Below, one piece after another: positions 1-8,369 of a DNA stretch of 64,000 bases. A program made the position numbers and the translations under genes. Location of the stretch: the NCBI GenBank assembly GCA_023150375.1, contig JAKLLA010000002.1, positions 186,001 to 250,000 of the forward strand. The letters run 5' to 3'. Source of the DNA: Burkholderiaceae bacterium. GTDB lineage: Bacteria; Pseudomonadota; Gammaproteobacteria; Burkholderiales; Burkholderiaceae_C. The number at the start of each line of letters is the position of its first letter. Within the stretch, counting starts at the first letter, position 1. The notes beneath the pieces are model-generated. The model was not told the origin of the DNA, made no database searches, and was given only the letters and a program-made list of their open reading frames with translations.

Positions 1-912
1 GACAAGCTGCGCGTGCGCGCCGAAGACAGCCGTGCCGCCCGCGGCAAGTACGAGCGCCTGCTGATGGACCTGACCGAAGCGGAGCTGGCCGACTGCGCCC
101 GCTTCGACGAGCAGGGCTTCGTGCTCCACCGCAGCCCGGAGGCCGCCCCCGCTGGGGTCGAGCTGGGCCGCTACGAACTCCCCCGCCGTTCCGGCGACGC
201 CCACCTCTACCGGATCGGCCACCCCCTGGCCCGCTGGATCGCCCAACAGGCCCAAGGCCGCGCCCTAGGCCCTGCACGGCTGGTGTTCGACTACGACGCC
301 CATGGAACGCAGGTCAGCACACTCAAAGCCTACCGGGGCCAGACCGGCTGGTTGACCCTGAAACTCGTGTCGGTCGAAGCCCTGGGCGAACAGGAACAGC
401 ACCTGATCGCCGCCGCCTGCACCTCGGCTGGCCAGGTGTTGGCAGAAGACGACCCGGCCAAACTGCTGCGCCTGCCCGCACATGAACAGCCGGCCGGCCT
501 CTTCAGCGCGCCCGACGAGGTCCTCAGCGCCGATGTGGACGCCCGCAAGCGCGCCCTGCTGCAGGGCATCAACTTACGCAACCTCGGCTACTTCGACCAG
601 GAAGTGCGCAAACTCGACGCCTGGGCGGACGACCTGAAGCTCGGCCTGGAGCAGGAGATCAAGGCCATCGACGCCGAGATCAAGGAAGTGCGCCGCACGG
701 CAGCCACTTCACCCACACTCGAAGACAAACTGACCCACCAACGCCGCCAGCGTGAACTCGAAGGCCGGCGCAGCAAACTGCGCCGGGAGCTGTTTGCGCG
801 GCAAGACGAAGTGGAAGCGGAACGCAACAGCTTGATTGCGCAACTGGAAAATCAACTGCAACAGCACGTCGTCGAGGACACGCTGTTTACCATTGAATGG
901 GAGCTCGTCTAA
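1..912 (+). CDS. SNF2-like helicase, C-terminal part (truncated by window start)
   Basis: The reading frame is open from the first base, so this is the 3' end of a longer gene; the in-frame GTG near position 13 is probably internal. The visible 300 residues have no Walker motifs. The last 130 are charged and predicted coiled coil, rich in Glu, Lys and Arg, and end in LFTIEWELV. This tail resembles the C-terminus of roughly 950-residue SNF2/DEAD-type helicases found beside methyltransferases in defence islands; that match is from memory of the family. The stop codon overlaps the start of the next gene (TAATG), so the two are probably translationally coupled. It is the first visible gene of a five-gene cassette. 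The helicase assignment depends on sequence outside the window. Confidence 0.6.
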   Translation, partial: DKLRVRAEDSRAARGKYERLLMDLTEAELADCARFDEQGFVLHRSPEAAPAGVELGRYELPRRSGDAHLYRIGHPLARWIAQQAQGRALGPARLVFDYDAHGTQVSTLKAYRGQTGWLTLKLVSVEALGEQEQHLIAAACTSAGQVLAEDDPAKLLRLPAHEQPAGLFSAPDEVLSADVDARKRALLQGINLRNLGYFDQEVRKLDAWADDLKLGLEQEIKAIDAEIKEVRRTAATSPTLEDKLTHQRRQRELEGRRSKLRRELFARQDEVEAERNSLIAQLENQLQQHVVEDTLFTIEWELV

Positions 913-2732
913 TGGCTGCACTCGAACCTCAGTACATGGCCATACTGAAGAAGGTATTGACTGACCGCTTCGTGCCCTTTCTTCCCCCTCTACTCGACAA
1001 GACGAAACCAGCGAGCGAGCAACAAGCAAAACAACTTTCCCGCGCTTTCAGCGCTTTCACACTGCACAAGCTGCTCGACCTCGCACCCCAGGTTGCGGCA
1101 GCCGCTGTCGTCGATGACTTCAACGACAAGGGCATAGATGCCATCTACTACGACGCATCGGAAGAAACGCTCTACCTTCTACAAACAAAACTAAAGGAAT
1201 CTGAGCAATTCAAACAAGAAGATGCACTTCCATTCTGCGAAGGTGTTCGACTTCTGCTCAAGCAGGATTTTTCCAGCTTCAACAAGAACGTCATCGACCG
1301 AAAGGCAGATATCGAGGGCGCTTTGGATGCCTGCAGCTACATCAAGCTCGTGGTGCCCTACACAGGCGATGGCATTTCGAAGACCGCGAGCGACGCATTG
1401 CAGTCGCTTCTCGATGACAAGGACTTAGACGAAGAGCGACTCGTAAAGCCGGTGGAATACTACACGGCAACCGAAATCGTCCAACACCTGCTGGCGGAAC
1501 GCGCCTATCAGCCGGTGCACACGGACATTACCCTCCAGAAGCACGAGAAGGTCGAGACGCCACGAACCACTTACTTCGGCATCGCAAAGCTGGCCGATCT
1601 GGTTGCACTGCACCAAGACAAAGGCAAAGCGCTCTACGAGCGCAACATCCGCTACTTCCTCGGCGGTCGCTCGGATGTCAACAAGGCGATCAAGACGACT
1701 CTGCGGGACGACCCGGGTAGCTTCTTCTACCTCAACAACGGCGTCACGGCTGTCTGCGACGAGATTGATCAGAAGGGCAAGAATCCGAGCAACGGATTCA
1801 GGAAATTCAAGGTGCGCGGCCTGTCCATCATCAACGGCGCTCAGACCATCGCCTCGGCAGCGGAGTTCATGGCCCAGCACCCTGGTCACAGCATCGACGA
1901 TGCCAAGGTCATGCTCACGCTGATCAAAGCTCCAGCAGACGGCCCCTTTGGCAAGCGAGTGACCAAGGCCCGCAACCACCAGAACCCGGTGCAGGCGGCC
2001 AACTTCGCCTCGCTTGACGAGAACCAAGAGCGTCTTCGAAAGGAGATTGCACATCTTGGTTTCGAATATCAATATCGACCCGAAGTAGTTGTCGCAACCG
2101 GCACCAAGACTATCACACTCGATGAAGCCCTGCGAGCGCTGGCGCTCCATCAGAGTGATCCTCGCTTCCCTATTTGGGTTAAGAGCGATCCTGCACGACT
2201 CGCCGATCCGGACTCAGCCGAGTTCAAATCACTATTTCCCGCCAGTCTGACCGGAGCGACGCTGATCAATGCGGTCGTGTGCCACCGTGCTGTTCGAACC
2301 CTCGTCGTGGACTACGAACAGAAGGCACCAGCTCGCAGCCAAGAACGTTTGATATACCGCCACGGTATCTACGTCATTATGGCGGTTTTAATGAAGCGTT
2401 TGCGAACTCGCATCGGGACACCAAGCCCAATCGATCCGGCTACAATTCCCAGCTTAGTCAGTTTGCCGCTGGATCAGTTGAGACAAGAAGCAGTTGATCT
2501 TGCTGTGGACCCATCGACAAGACGCTCGACGCTGGCCGAGGGGCCTTTGGCACATTTCCGCAAGATGGAACAAGCGATTCCATTTCTCATTGACCTGATG
2601 AAGAAGCATTTCGGACTAGGCCACTTTCGTACCGAAACCAATCCGGAACGACTGAATATTCTGGCCGCCGAGAAGAAGTCACTTGCGCACGATTTGGCGG
2701 AGCGCTTGGCAAAAGCCGCTCCGCAGCTATGA
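912..2732 (+). CDS. AIPR family protein (abortive-infection phage-resistance type)
   Basis: A 606-residue protein of the AIPR family, which is linked to phage resistance. The N-terminal third has a PD-(D/E)XK-like nuclease signature: Asp76 in KGIDAI followed by QTK at residues 91-93. The central part carries the AIPR core: NIRYFLGG, then a segment ending in FFYLNNGVTAVC, then LSIINGAQTIASA. I chose the ATG at 912 because it overlaps the upstream stop (TAATG); a start at 897 would add MGARL. Base composition is clearly lower in GC than the chromosomal genes after 8.3 kb, which suggests acquisition. The methyltransferase gene begins 10 bases after the stop. Family membership is well supported; its biochemical target is not known. 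Confidence 0.85.
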   Translation: MAALEPQYMAILKKVLTDRFVPFLPPLLDKTKPASEQQAKQLSRAFSAFTLHKLLDLAPQVAAAAVVDDFNDKGIDAIYYDASEETLYLLQTKLKESEQFKQEDALPFCEGVRLLLKQDFSSFNKNVIDRKADIEGALDACSYIKLVVPYTGDGISKTASDALQSLLDDKDLDEERLVKPVEYYTATEIVQHLLAERAYQPVHTDITLQKHEKVETPRTTYFGIAKLADLVALHQDKGKALYERNIRYFLGGRSDVNKAIKTTLRDDPGSFFYLNNGVTAVCDEIDQKGKNPSNGFRKFKVRGLSIINGAQTIASAAEFMAQHPGHSIDDAKVMLTLIKAPADGPFGKRVTKARNHQNPVQAANFASLDENQERLRKEIAHLGFEYQYRPEVVVATGTKTITLDEALRALALHQSDPRFPIWVKSDPARLADPDSAEFKSLFPASLTGATLINAVVCHRAVRTLVVDYEQKAPARSQERLIYRHGIYVIMAVLMKRLRTRIGTPSPIDPATIPSLVSLPLDQLRQEAVDLAVDPSTRRSTLAEGPLAHFRKMEQAIPFLIDLMKKHFGLGHFRTETNPERLNILAAEKKSLAHDLAERLAKAAPQL

Positions 2733-2742
2733 GAGCGATGTC

Positions 2743-4476
2743 ATGACCAAACAAAAACTAGAACTCACCTGGATCGGCAAGGAAAAGCGCCCCAAGCTGG
2801 AGCCGCGCATTCTGCTGGAAGACCCGTCGAAGTCGTATCACGCCCGGCATCGGGTTTCCGACAGCGACCTCTTCGACAACCGCCTGATCTTTGGCGACAA
2901 CCTGCTGGCGCTCAAGGCCTTGGAGCAGGAGTTTTCGGGCAAGGTGAAGTGCGTCTTCATCGATCCGCCGTACAACACCGGCAGCGCTTTCACGCATTAC
3001 GACGACGGTCTTGAGCATTCAATATGGCTCGGTCTGATGCGTGATCGCCTCGAAATCATCCGGAACTTACTTTCCGACGATGGTTCATTGTGGATTACGA
3101 TTGACGACAACGAAGCGCACTATTTGAAAGTTATTTGCGACGAGGTGTTCGGCAGAGCAAACTTTGTTGCCAACTGCCTTTGGCAGAAGGTCTACAGCGA
3201 GCGTATGGACGCCAAAGGGTTTAGTGTTTCTCACGACCATCTGCTTGTTTACCAGAGGACCGATGCGTTTTTCCCCACCCAGTTACCCAAAGATCAGAAT
3301 TCTGCACAATTCGGATTCTTTGATAAGGCCGCAAATAAATATTACCGGCGTCGCTCGCTAAGAAAAGAAGGCTCAGAGTCTCTGAGGCAGGACCGACCAT
3401 CTATGTGGTATCCCATTCCTGCGCCAGATCGAACAGATATTTGGCCAATCAAACCAGACGGTACAGAAGGCCGTTGGCGCTGGAAGAAGGAAAATGTTCC
3501 CGCGAACCTTGATCAGCTGGAGTTTATTCAAAAAGAAGGGCGCTGGGAAATTTACGTTAAACAATACCTCGAAGAAAGCCCAACTCGCCCACCCGCAACC
3601 TTTTGGCCTAACGAAGAAGTTGGCCACAATCATGAGGCCAAGCTGGAGGTGCGCGCCTTCAATAGCGGCGACGTCTTTAGTACCCCAAAGCCAGAACGAC
3701 TACTGAAGCGTGTTCTAGAAATCGCTACCAATCCCTGCGACTTGGTGCTCGACTCCTTCGCCGGTTCCGGCACCACCGGCGCGGTTGCCCACAAAATGGG
3801 CCGCCGGTGGATCATGGTGGAGTTGGGGGAGCATTGCCATACGCATGTGATTCCTCGGCTGAAGAAAGTCATCGACGGTGAAGACAAGGGCGGCATCACC
3901 GACAGCGTGAACTGGCAAGGCGGCGGGGGTTTTCGGTATTACAGGCTCGCGCCCAGCCTGATCGTCAACGACCGCTGGGGCAACCCGGTCATCAACCCGG
4001 AGTACAACGCCGCGCAGCTGGCCGAAGCGCTGGCCAAGCTGGAGGGGTTCAGCTATGCGCCGTCCGAGACGCAGTGGTGGCAGCACGGCCATTCGAGCGA
4101 GCGGGATTTCATTTACGTCACCACGCAGAACCTCTCGGCCGAGCAACTGCAGGCGCTGTCGGATGAAGTCGGCAGTGACCAGAGCTTGCTGGTCTGCTGT
4201 GCGGCCTTCCACGGCATCATGGCCGCGCAGGCCGCTGCACGCTGGCCGAACCTGACGCTGAAGAAGATTCCGAAGATGGTGCTGGCCCGCTGCGAGTGGG
4301 GCCATGACGACTACAGCCTCAACGTGGCCAACCTGCCCCTGGCCGGGCCTGCTGCGGCTGCAACGCCGGCGGCGCCGGTGGCCGATGGCGACGCGGCCGC
4401 GGGGAAGAAGGGCGCCCGGCGAGACAGGCACACGGTGGACCTGTTTGGTGATTCGTCCGGGGAGGACAGGCCATGA
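2743..4476 (+). CDS. Type III-like site-specific DNA methyltransferase (Mod), adenine-specific
   Basis: A 577-residue beta-class amino-methyltransferase. The catalytic motif DPPYNTG lies near residue 75 and the S-adenosylmethionine motif DSFAGSGTTG at residues 337-346; this order (IV before I) defines the beta class used by type III Mod subunits. The region between them is the target-recognition domain. It is strikingly AT-richer (roughly 3030-3710) than the two flanks, consistent with exchange of the recognition module. The last 120 residues extend beyond the catalytic fold and end in an Ala/Pro-rich stretch. The ATG at 2743 starts just after the AIPR stop, and the gene ends with an ATGA overlap to the DUF1016 gene. 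It presumably modifies host DNA for the cassette. N6-adenine specificity is inferred from DPPY. Confidence 0.9.
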   Translation: MTKQKLELTWIGKEKRPKLEPRILLEDPSKSYHARHRVSDSDLFDNRLIFGDNLLALKALEQEFSGKVKCVFIDPPYNTGSAFTHYDDGLEHSIWLGLMRDRLEIIRNLLSDDGSLWITIDDNEAHYLKVICDEVFGRANFVANCLWQKVYSERMDAKGFSVSHDHLLVYQRTDAFFPTQLPKDQNSAQFGFFDKAANKYYRRRSLRKEGSESLRQDRPSMWYPIPAPDRTDIWPIKPDGTEGRWRWKKENVPANLDQLEFIQKEGRWEIYVKQYLEESPTRPPATFWPNEEVGHNHEAKLEVRAFNSGDVFSTPKPERLLKRVLEIATNPCDLVLDSFAGSGTTGAVAHKMGRRWIMVELGEHCHTHVIPRLKKVIDGEDKGGITDSVNWQGGGGFRYYRLAPSLIVNDRWGNPVINPEYNAAQLAEALAKLEGFSYAPSETQWWQHGHSSERDFIYVTTQNLSAEQLQALSDEVGSDQSLLVCCAAFHGIMAAQAAARWPNLTLKKIPKMVLARCEWGHDDYSLNVANLPLAGPAAAATPAAPVADGDAAAGKKGARRDRHTVDLFGDSSGEDRP

Positions 4477-5549
4477 GCGAGAAGACAGCCGCGGCCCACC
4501 ACGAGAACCCGGGCAGCGCAGTACCCGCCGGTTACGCCGCCTGGCTGGCGGACATCAAAGCCCGTGTGCAGTCGGCGCGCAGCCGTGCGGCACTGGCCGC
4601 GAACGCCGAGCTGGTGGCTTTGTACTGGCAGATCGGCCACGACATCCTGCAGCGCCAGCAGACCGCCAGCTGGGGGGACAAGGTGTTGCAGCGGCTGGCC
4701 AACGACCTGCGGGCGGCCTTCCCGGAGATGAAGGGCTTCTCGCTCGCCAACCTCAAGTTCATGCGGACCTTCGCCCAAGCTTGGCCCGATGCACCCATTG
4801 GGCAACAGGCTGTTAGCCAATTGCCCTGGGGCCACAACGTGATGCTGCTGACCAAGCTGAAGGACCCGGGGCAGCGCCTGCGTTATGCCGAGCTGGCCAT
4901 CGCCGGAGGCTGGTCGCGCAGCACGCTGGAGGTCAACATCCGCGACCGGCTGCTGGACCGGCAGGGCCGGGCCGTCACCAACTTTGCGGCGCGGCTGCCG
5001 TCGCCCCATTCGGAGCTGGCGCACGAGACCCTCAAGGACCCGTACCTGTTCGACTTTCTGGGCCTGGGCAACACCGCGCAGGAGCGCGCCATCGAGTCCG
5101 GCCTGGTGCAGCACATCACCCGCTTTCTGCTGGAACTGGGCAGCGGCTTCGCCTTTCTGGGCCGGCAGGTGCGGCTGGAAGTCGAAGGCGATGAGTTTTT
5201 CATCGACCTGCTCTTCTATCACACGCGCCTGAAATGCCATGTGGTGGTCGAGTTGAAGGCAACCGCCTTCAAACCGGAGCATGCCGGCCAGTTGAACTTC
5301 TACCTGACCGCCGTGGACAGGCAGATCAAGGCGCCGGACGACCGCCCCACCATCGGCCTGCTGCTGTGCAAGACGCAGAAGCGCACGGTGGTGGAGTACG
5401 CCTTGTCGGGCATCGACAAGCCCATGGGGGTGGCCGAGTACCAGCTGGTGCGGGACCTGCCCGAATCGCTGGTGAGCAGCCTGCCGACGGTGGAGGCACT
5501 GGAGAGCGAACTGGCGTCGATCGACAACACAGAGGGGGATCCGGCATGA
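4473..5549 (+). CDS. DUF1016/YhcG-type PDDEXK nuclease domain protein
   Basis: A 358-residue protein with the two-part YhcG architecture. An N-terminal DUF1016_N helical domain includes VALYWQIGHDI and GFSLANLKFMRTF. A C-terminal PD-(D/E)XK nuclease domain has Asp in EFFIDLLFYH followed by VVVELKATAF, the typical D...ExK spacing. Members often sit inside restriction-modification or defence loci, and some are described as nucleases acting with methyltransferases; the role here is inferred. The start overlaps the Mod stop (ATGA) and its own stop overlaps the Res start (ATGA). This indicates one transcript with coupled translation and probably matched stoichiometry of Mod, this protein and Res. 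Confidence 0.88.
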   Translation: MSEKTAAAHHENPGSAVPAGYAAWLADIKARVQSARSRAALAANAELVALYWQIGHDILQRQQTASWGDKVLQRLANDLRAAFPEMKGFSLANLKFMRTFAQAWPDAPIGQQAVSQLPWGHNVMLLTKLKDPGQRLRYAELAIAGGWSRSTLEVNIRDRLLDRQGRAVTNFAARLPSPHSELAHETLKDPYLFDFLGLGNTAQERAIESGLVQHITRFLLELGSGFAFLGRQVRLEVEGDEFFIDLLFYHTRLKCHVVVELKATAFKPEHAGQLNFYLTAVDRQIKAPDDRPTIGLLLCKTQKRTVVEYALSGIDKPMGVAEYQLVRDLPESLVSSLPTVEALESELASIDNTEGDPA

Positions 5550-8344
5550 ATGCGCGCATCCAGAACCACATCACCGGGCGCCTGTCGCTGCGGGCACCGC
5601 AGGCGGAGTCGCTGGCCAGGCTGGTGCGCGCACTGGCCGCAGCGCCGAAGCTGCTCGGCCATGAGCAAGACACGCCGGCCCTCCTTGCCACGCTGAAGGC
5701 CGAGTTCCCGACGCTGCAGGACTTCGAGCGGGAGTTCCCATCCCTGTGCTTCGCGCTGGCCACCGGCGTGGGCAAGACGCGGCTGATGGGCGCGTTCATC
5801 GCCTACCTGCACCTGGCGCACGGCATCAATCACTTCTTCGTGCTGGCGCCCAACCTGACGATCTACAACAAGCTGATCACGGACTTCACCCGCAACACGC
5901 CGAAGTACGTGTTCAAGGGCATCGCCGAGTTTGCGCAGCAGTCGCCCTTGATCATCACGGGCGACAACTACGACCAGACCGGCGCCGTGGTGCAGGACCA
6001 GACGGCTGGCTTTGCTCACGATGTCCGCATCAACATCTTCAACATCTCCAAGATCAATTCCGAGGTGCGCGGCGGCAAGGAGCCGCGCATCAAGCGGATG
6101 CGGGAGGTGCTGGGCGACAGCTACTTCAACCACCTGGCGAACCTACCGGACCTGGTGCTACTGATGGACGAGTCGCACCGCTACCGCGCACTGGCGGGCA
6201 TGCGGGCGATCAACGAGCTGAAGCCCCTGTTCGGCCTGGAAGTCACTGCCACGCCCTTCGTGGAATCCACGCGCGGACCGGTGCCGTTCAAGAACGTGGT
6301 GATGGACTACCCGCTGGCGAAAGCCATGGCAGACGGCTTCGTCAAGGAGCCGGCTGCCGTGACCCAGCGCAACTTCTCGGCTGCGGCGCACTCGCCCGAG
6401 GAAGTCGAGAAGATCAAGCTGGAAGACGGCGTTCGCCTGCACGAGACCACCAAGGTCGAGCTGCTGACCTACGCCCGCGAGAACGGCGTCAAGGTGGTGA
6501 AGCCCTTCATGCTGGTGATCGCGCGGGACACCACCCACGCCTCGCAACTCAAGGCGCTGATCGAATCGACGGCCTTCTACGAGGGGCGCTACGCGAACAA
6601 GGTGATCCAGGTGGACTCCAGCCGCAGCGGTGCGGAGGAGGAAGAGATGATCACCCGGCTCCTGGCCGTGGAGAGCGTGGACGAACCCACCGAGATCGTC
6701 ATCCACGTCAACATGCTCAAGGAGGGCTGGGACGTCACCAACCTCTACACCATCGTGCCGCTGCGGGCGGCCAACGCGCGCACGCTGATCGAGCAGTCGA
6801 TCGGCCGGGGTCTGCGGCTGCCCTACGGCAAGCGCACGGGGGTGGCGGCGGTGGACCGCCTGAACATCGTGGCGCACGACCGGTTCCAGGACATCATCGA
6901 CGAGGCCAACCGGGGCGATTCCCCCATCCGCCTGCAGCAGGTGATCCTCGAAGCCCCGAGTGCCGACGACAGGAAAGTCAGCGTCCAGGTCGGCGCCGGG
7001 GTGATGACGCGCCTGGGCCTGACCGCGGCGCCGACCCTTGCACCAGCGCCGACGCAGGCCATTGCTCCGAGCTCCCCCGAACCCGTCGCAGCAGCGACAC
7101 CACCGACGCCCCAGACGCCGTCCCCTGTCTTCACCACCGAAAGCGAACGGCAAGCGGCGCTGGTGGTGATGGAGGTGATCGGCAGGTACGAAGTCAAGCG
7201 CGACCTGGTGCCCACCAGCCAGGCGCTACTTACGCCCGCGGTGCAATCGGCCATCGTGGCGGAAGTAAGCGAACGGCTGAAGCCTGCCCAGGGGGATCTG
7301 CTGGCAGGTGCAGACGGGGCCGCCCCCGCGCTGGATCTGGCCACGGTGGTGAGCAAGACCACCGCGATGCTGGTTCAGCAGACCATCGACATTCCGCGGA
7401 TCTCCGTCGTCCCCACCGGCGAGGTCACGACTGGGTACCACCCGTTCAAGCTCGGTACGCTGCCCAACTTCCAGCCAGGACAGCGTGAAATCGTGGGGCA
7501 GGAGCTGCGCACGAACCAGCAGTTCACGATGCGCCGGGAGTCCGGTATCCGGGAAAGGCGCTTGGAGGACTACCTCGTCAAGAAGCTGATCGACTACGAC
7601 GACATCGACTACTTCACCCAGGCCGATCTGCTGTACGACCTGGCCGGCCAGGCGGTGGCGCACTACCAGGCGCAGAACTACGCCGAGTCCGAGCTGCACG
7701 AGATCTTCGACACCTACGGCGCCGAGCTGGCCCGGCTCATTCGGGCCGAGATGCTGGCCCACTTCTGGGAAGAGGCCAGCGGCTACGAGGTGCAGGTCAG
7801 TCGGGGCTTCACGGAACTGAAGGCCTGCAACTTCACCGTGGCGGCAGGTCAGCCGGCCCAGCACTACCGCGCCACCGTCACCGAGCCGGGCAGGATCAAG
7901 CAGATGCTGTTCGGCGGCTTCGAGCGCTGCCTCTACCCGCTGCAGAAGTTCGACTCGGACACCGAGCGGCGCTTTGCAGTCCTCCTCGAACGCGACGCGC
8001 TGAAGTGGTTCAAGCCGGCCAAGGGACAGTTCCAGATCTACTACAAGCTGGGCAGCGAGCAGCCGGAGTACATCCCCGACTTCGTCGCGGAGACCGACGC
8101 CTGGATCCTGATGGTCGAGACCAAGGCCCGGGCCGACCTCGACACCCAGGAAGTGCAGGCCAAGGCCGCTGCAGCGGCACGCTGGTGCCGACATGCCTCG
8201 GACCACGCCGCATCGGTCGGCAGCAAACCGTGGCGCTACCTGCTGACGCCACACGATGAAGTGGTGGAGTCGAAGCGACTGATCGACTTCCTGCGGTTCG
8301 AGGTGAAGGATCTGCAGCAGGCCGCCCTATCCGCGAGCGCCTGA
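5546..8344 (+). CDS. Type III-like restriction subunit (Res), DEAD/DEAH helicase with C-terminal nuclease
   Basis: A 932-residue superfamily 2 helicase-nuclease. Walker A is ATGVGKTR (about residues 72-79), motif II is DESH (about 207), motif III is TATPF (about 234) and motif VI is QSIGRGLRLP. An Ala/Pro/Thr-rich linker of about 40 residues (from about 491) separates the motor from the C-terminal part. Near residues 842-862 there is a PD-(D/E)XK site, IPDF followed by VETKA, as in type III Res subunits. With Mod it should form a DNA translocating or cleaving complex. I chose the ATG at 5546 for the ATGA overlap with the upstream gene; an upstream frame extension back to 5234 lies entirely inside DUF1016 and is not real. 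It is the last gene of the cassette and ends 25 bases from the convergent recG. Confidence 0.92.
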   Translation: MNARIQNHITGRLSLRAPQAESLARLVRALAAAPKLLGHEQDTPALLATLKAEFPTLQDFEREFPSLCFALATGVGKTRLMGAFIAYLHLAHGINHFFVLAPNLTIYNKLITDFTRNTPKYVFKGIAEFAQQSPLIITGDNYDQTGAVVQDQTAGFAHDVRINIFNISKINSEVRGGKEPRIKRMREVLGDSYFNHLANLPDLVLLMDESHRYRALAGMRAINELKPLFGLEVTATPFVESTRGPVPFKNVVMDYPLAKAMADGFVKEPAAVTQRNFSAAAHSPEEVEKIKLEDGVRLHETTKVELLTYARENGVKVVKPFMLVIARDTTHASQLKALIESTAFYEGRYANKVIQVDSSRSGAEEEEMITRLLAVESVDEPTEIVIHVNMLKEGWDVTNLYTIVPLRAANARTLIEQSIGRGLRLPYGKRTGVAAVDRLNIVAHDRFQDIIDEANRGDSPIRLQQVILEAPSADDRKVSVQVGAGVMTRLGLTAAPTLAPAPTQAIAPSSPEPVAAATPPTPQTPSPVFTTESERQAALVVMEVIGRYEVKRDLVPTSQALLTPAVQSAIVAEVSERLKPAQGDLLAGADGAAPALDLATVVSKTTAMLVQQTIDIPRISVVPTGEVTTGYHPFKLGTLPNFQPGQREIVGQELRTNQQFTMRRESGIRERRLEDYLVKKLIDYDDIDYFTQADLLYDLAGQAVAHYQAQNYAESELHEIFDTYGAELARLIRAEMLAHFWEEASGYEVQVSRGFTELKACNFTVAAGQPAQHYRATVTEPGRIKQMLFGGFERCLYPLQKFDSDTERRFAVLLERDALKWFKPAKGQFQIYYKLGSEQPEYIPDFVAETDAWILMVETKARADLDTQEVQAKAAAAARWCRHASDHAASVGSKPWRYLLTPHDEVVESKRLIDFLRFEVKDLQQAALSASA

Positions 8345-8369
8345 CCGAGGCGTCAGCCCCTTCGACCGC

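Noticed and set aside
1-8344. Calling the cassette DISARM or BREX
   Set aside because: The defining genes of those systems (drmA/drmB, pglZ/brxC) are not present in the visible part.
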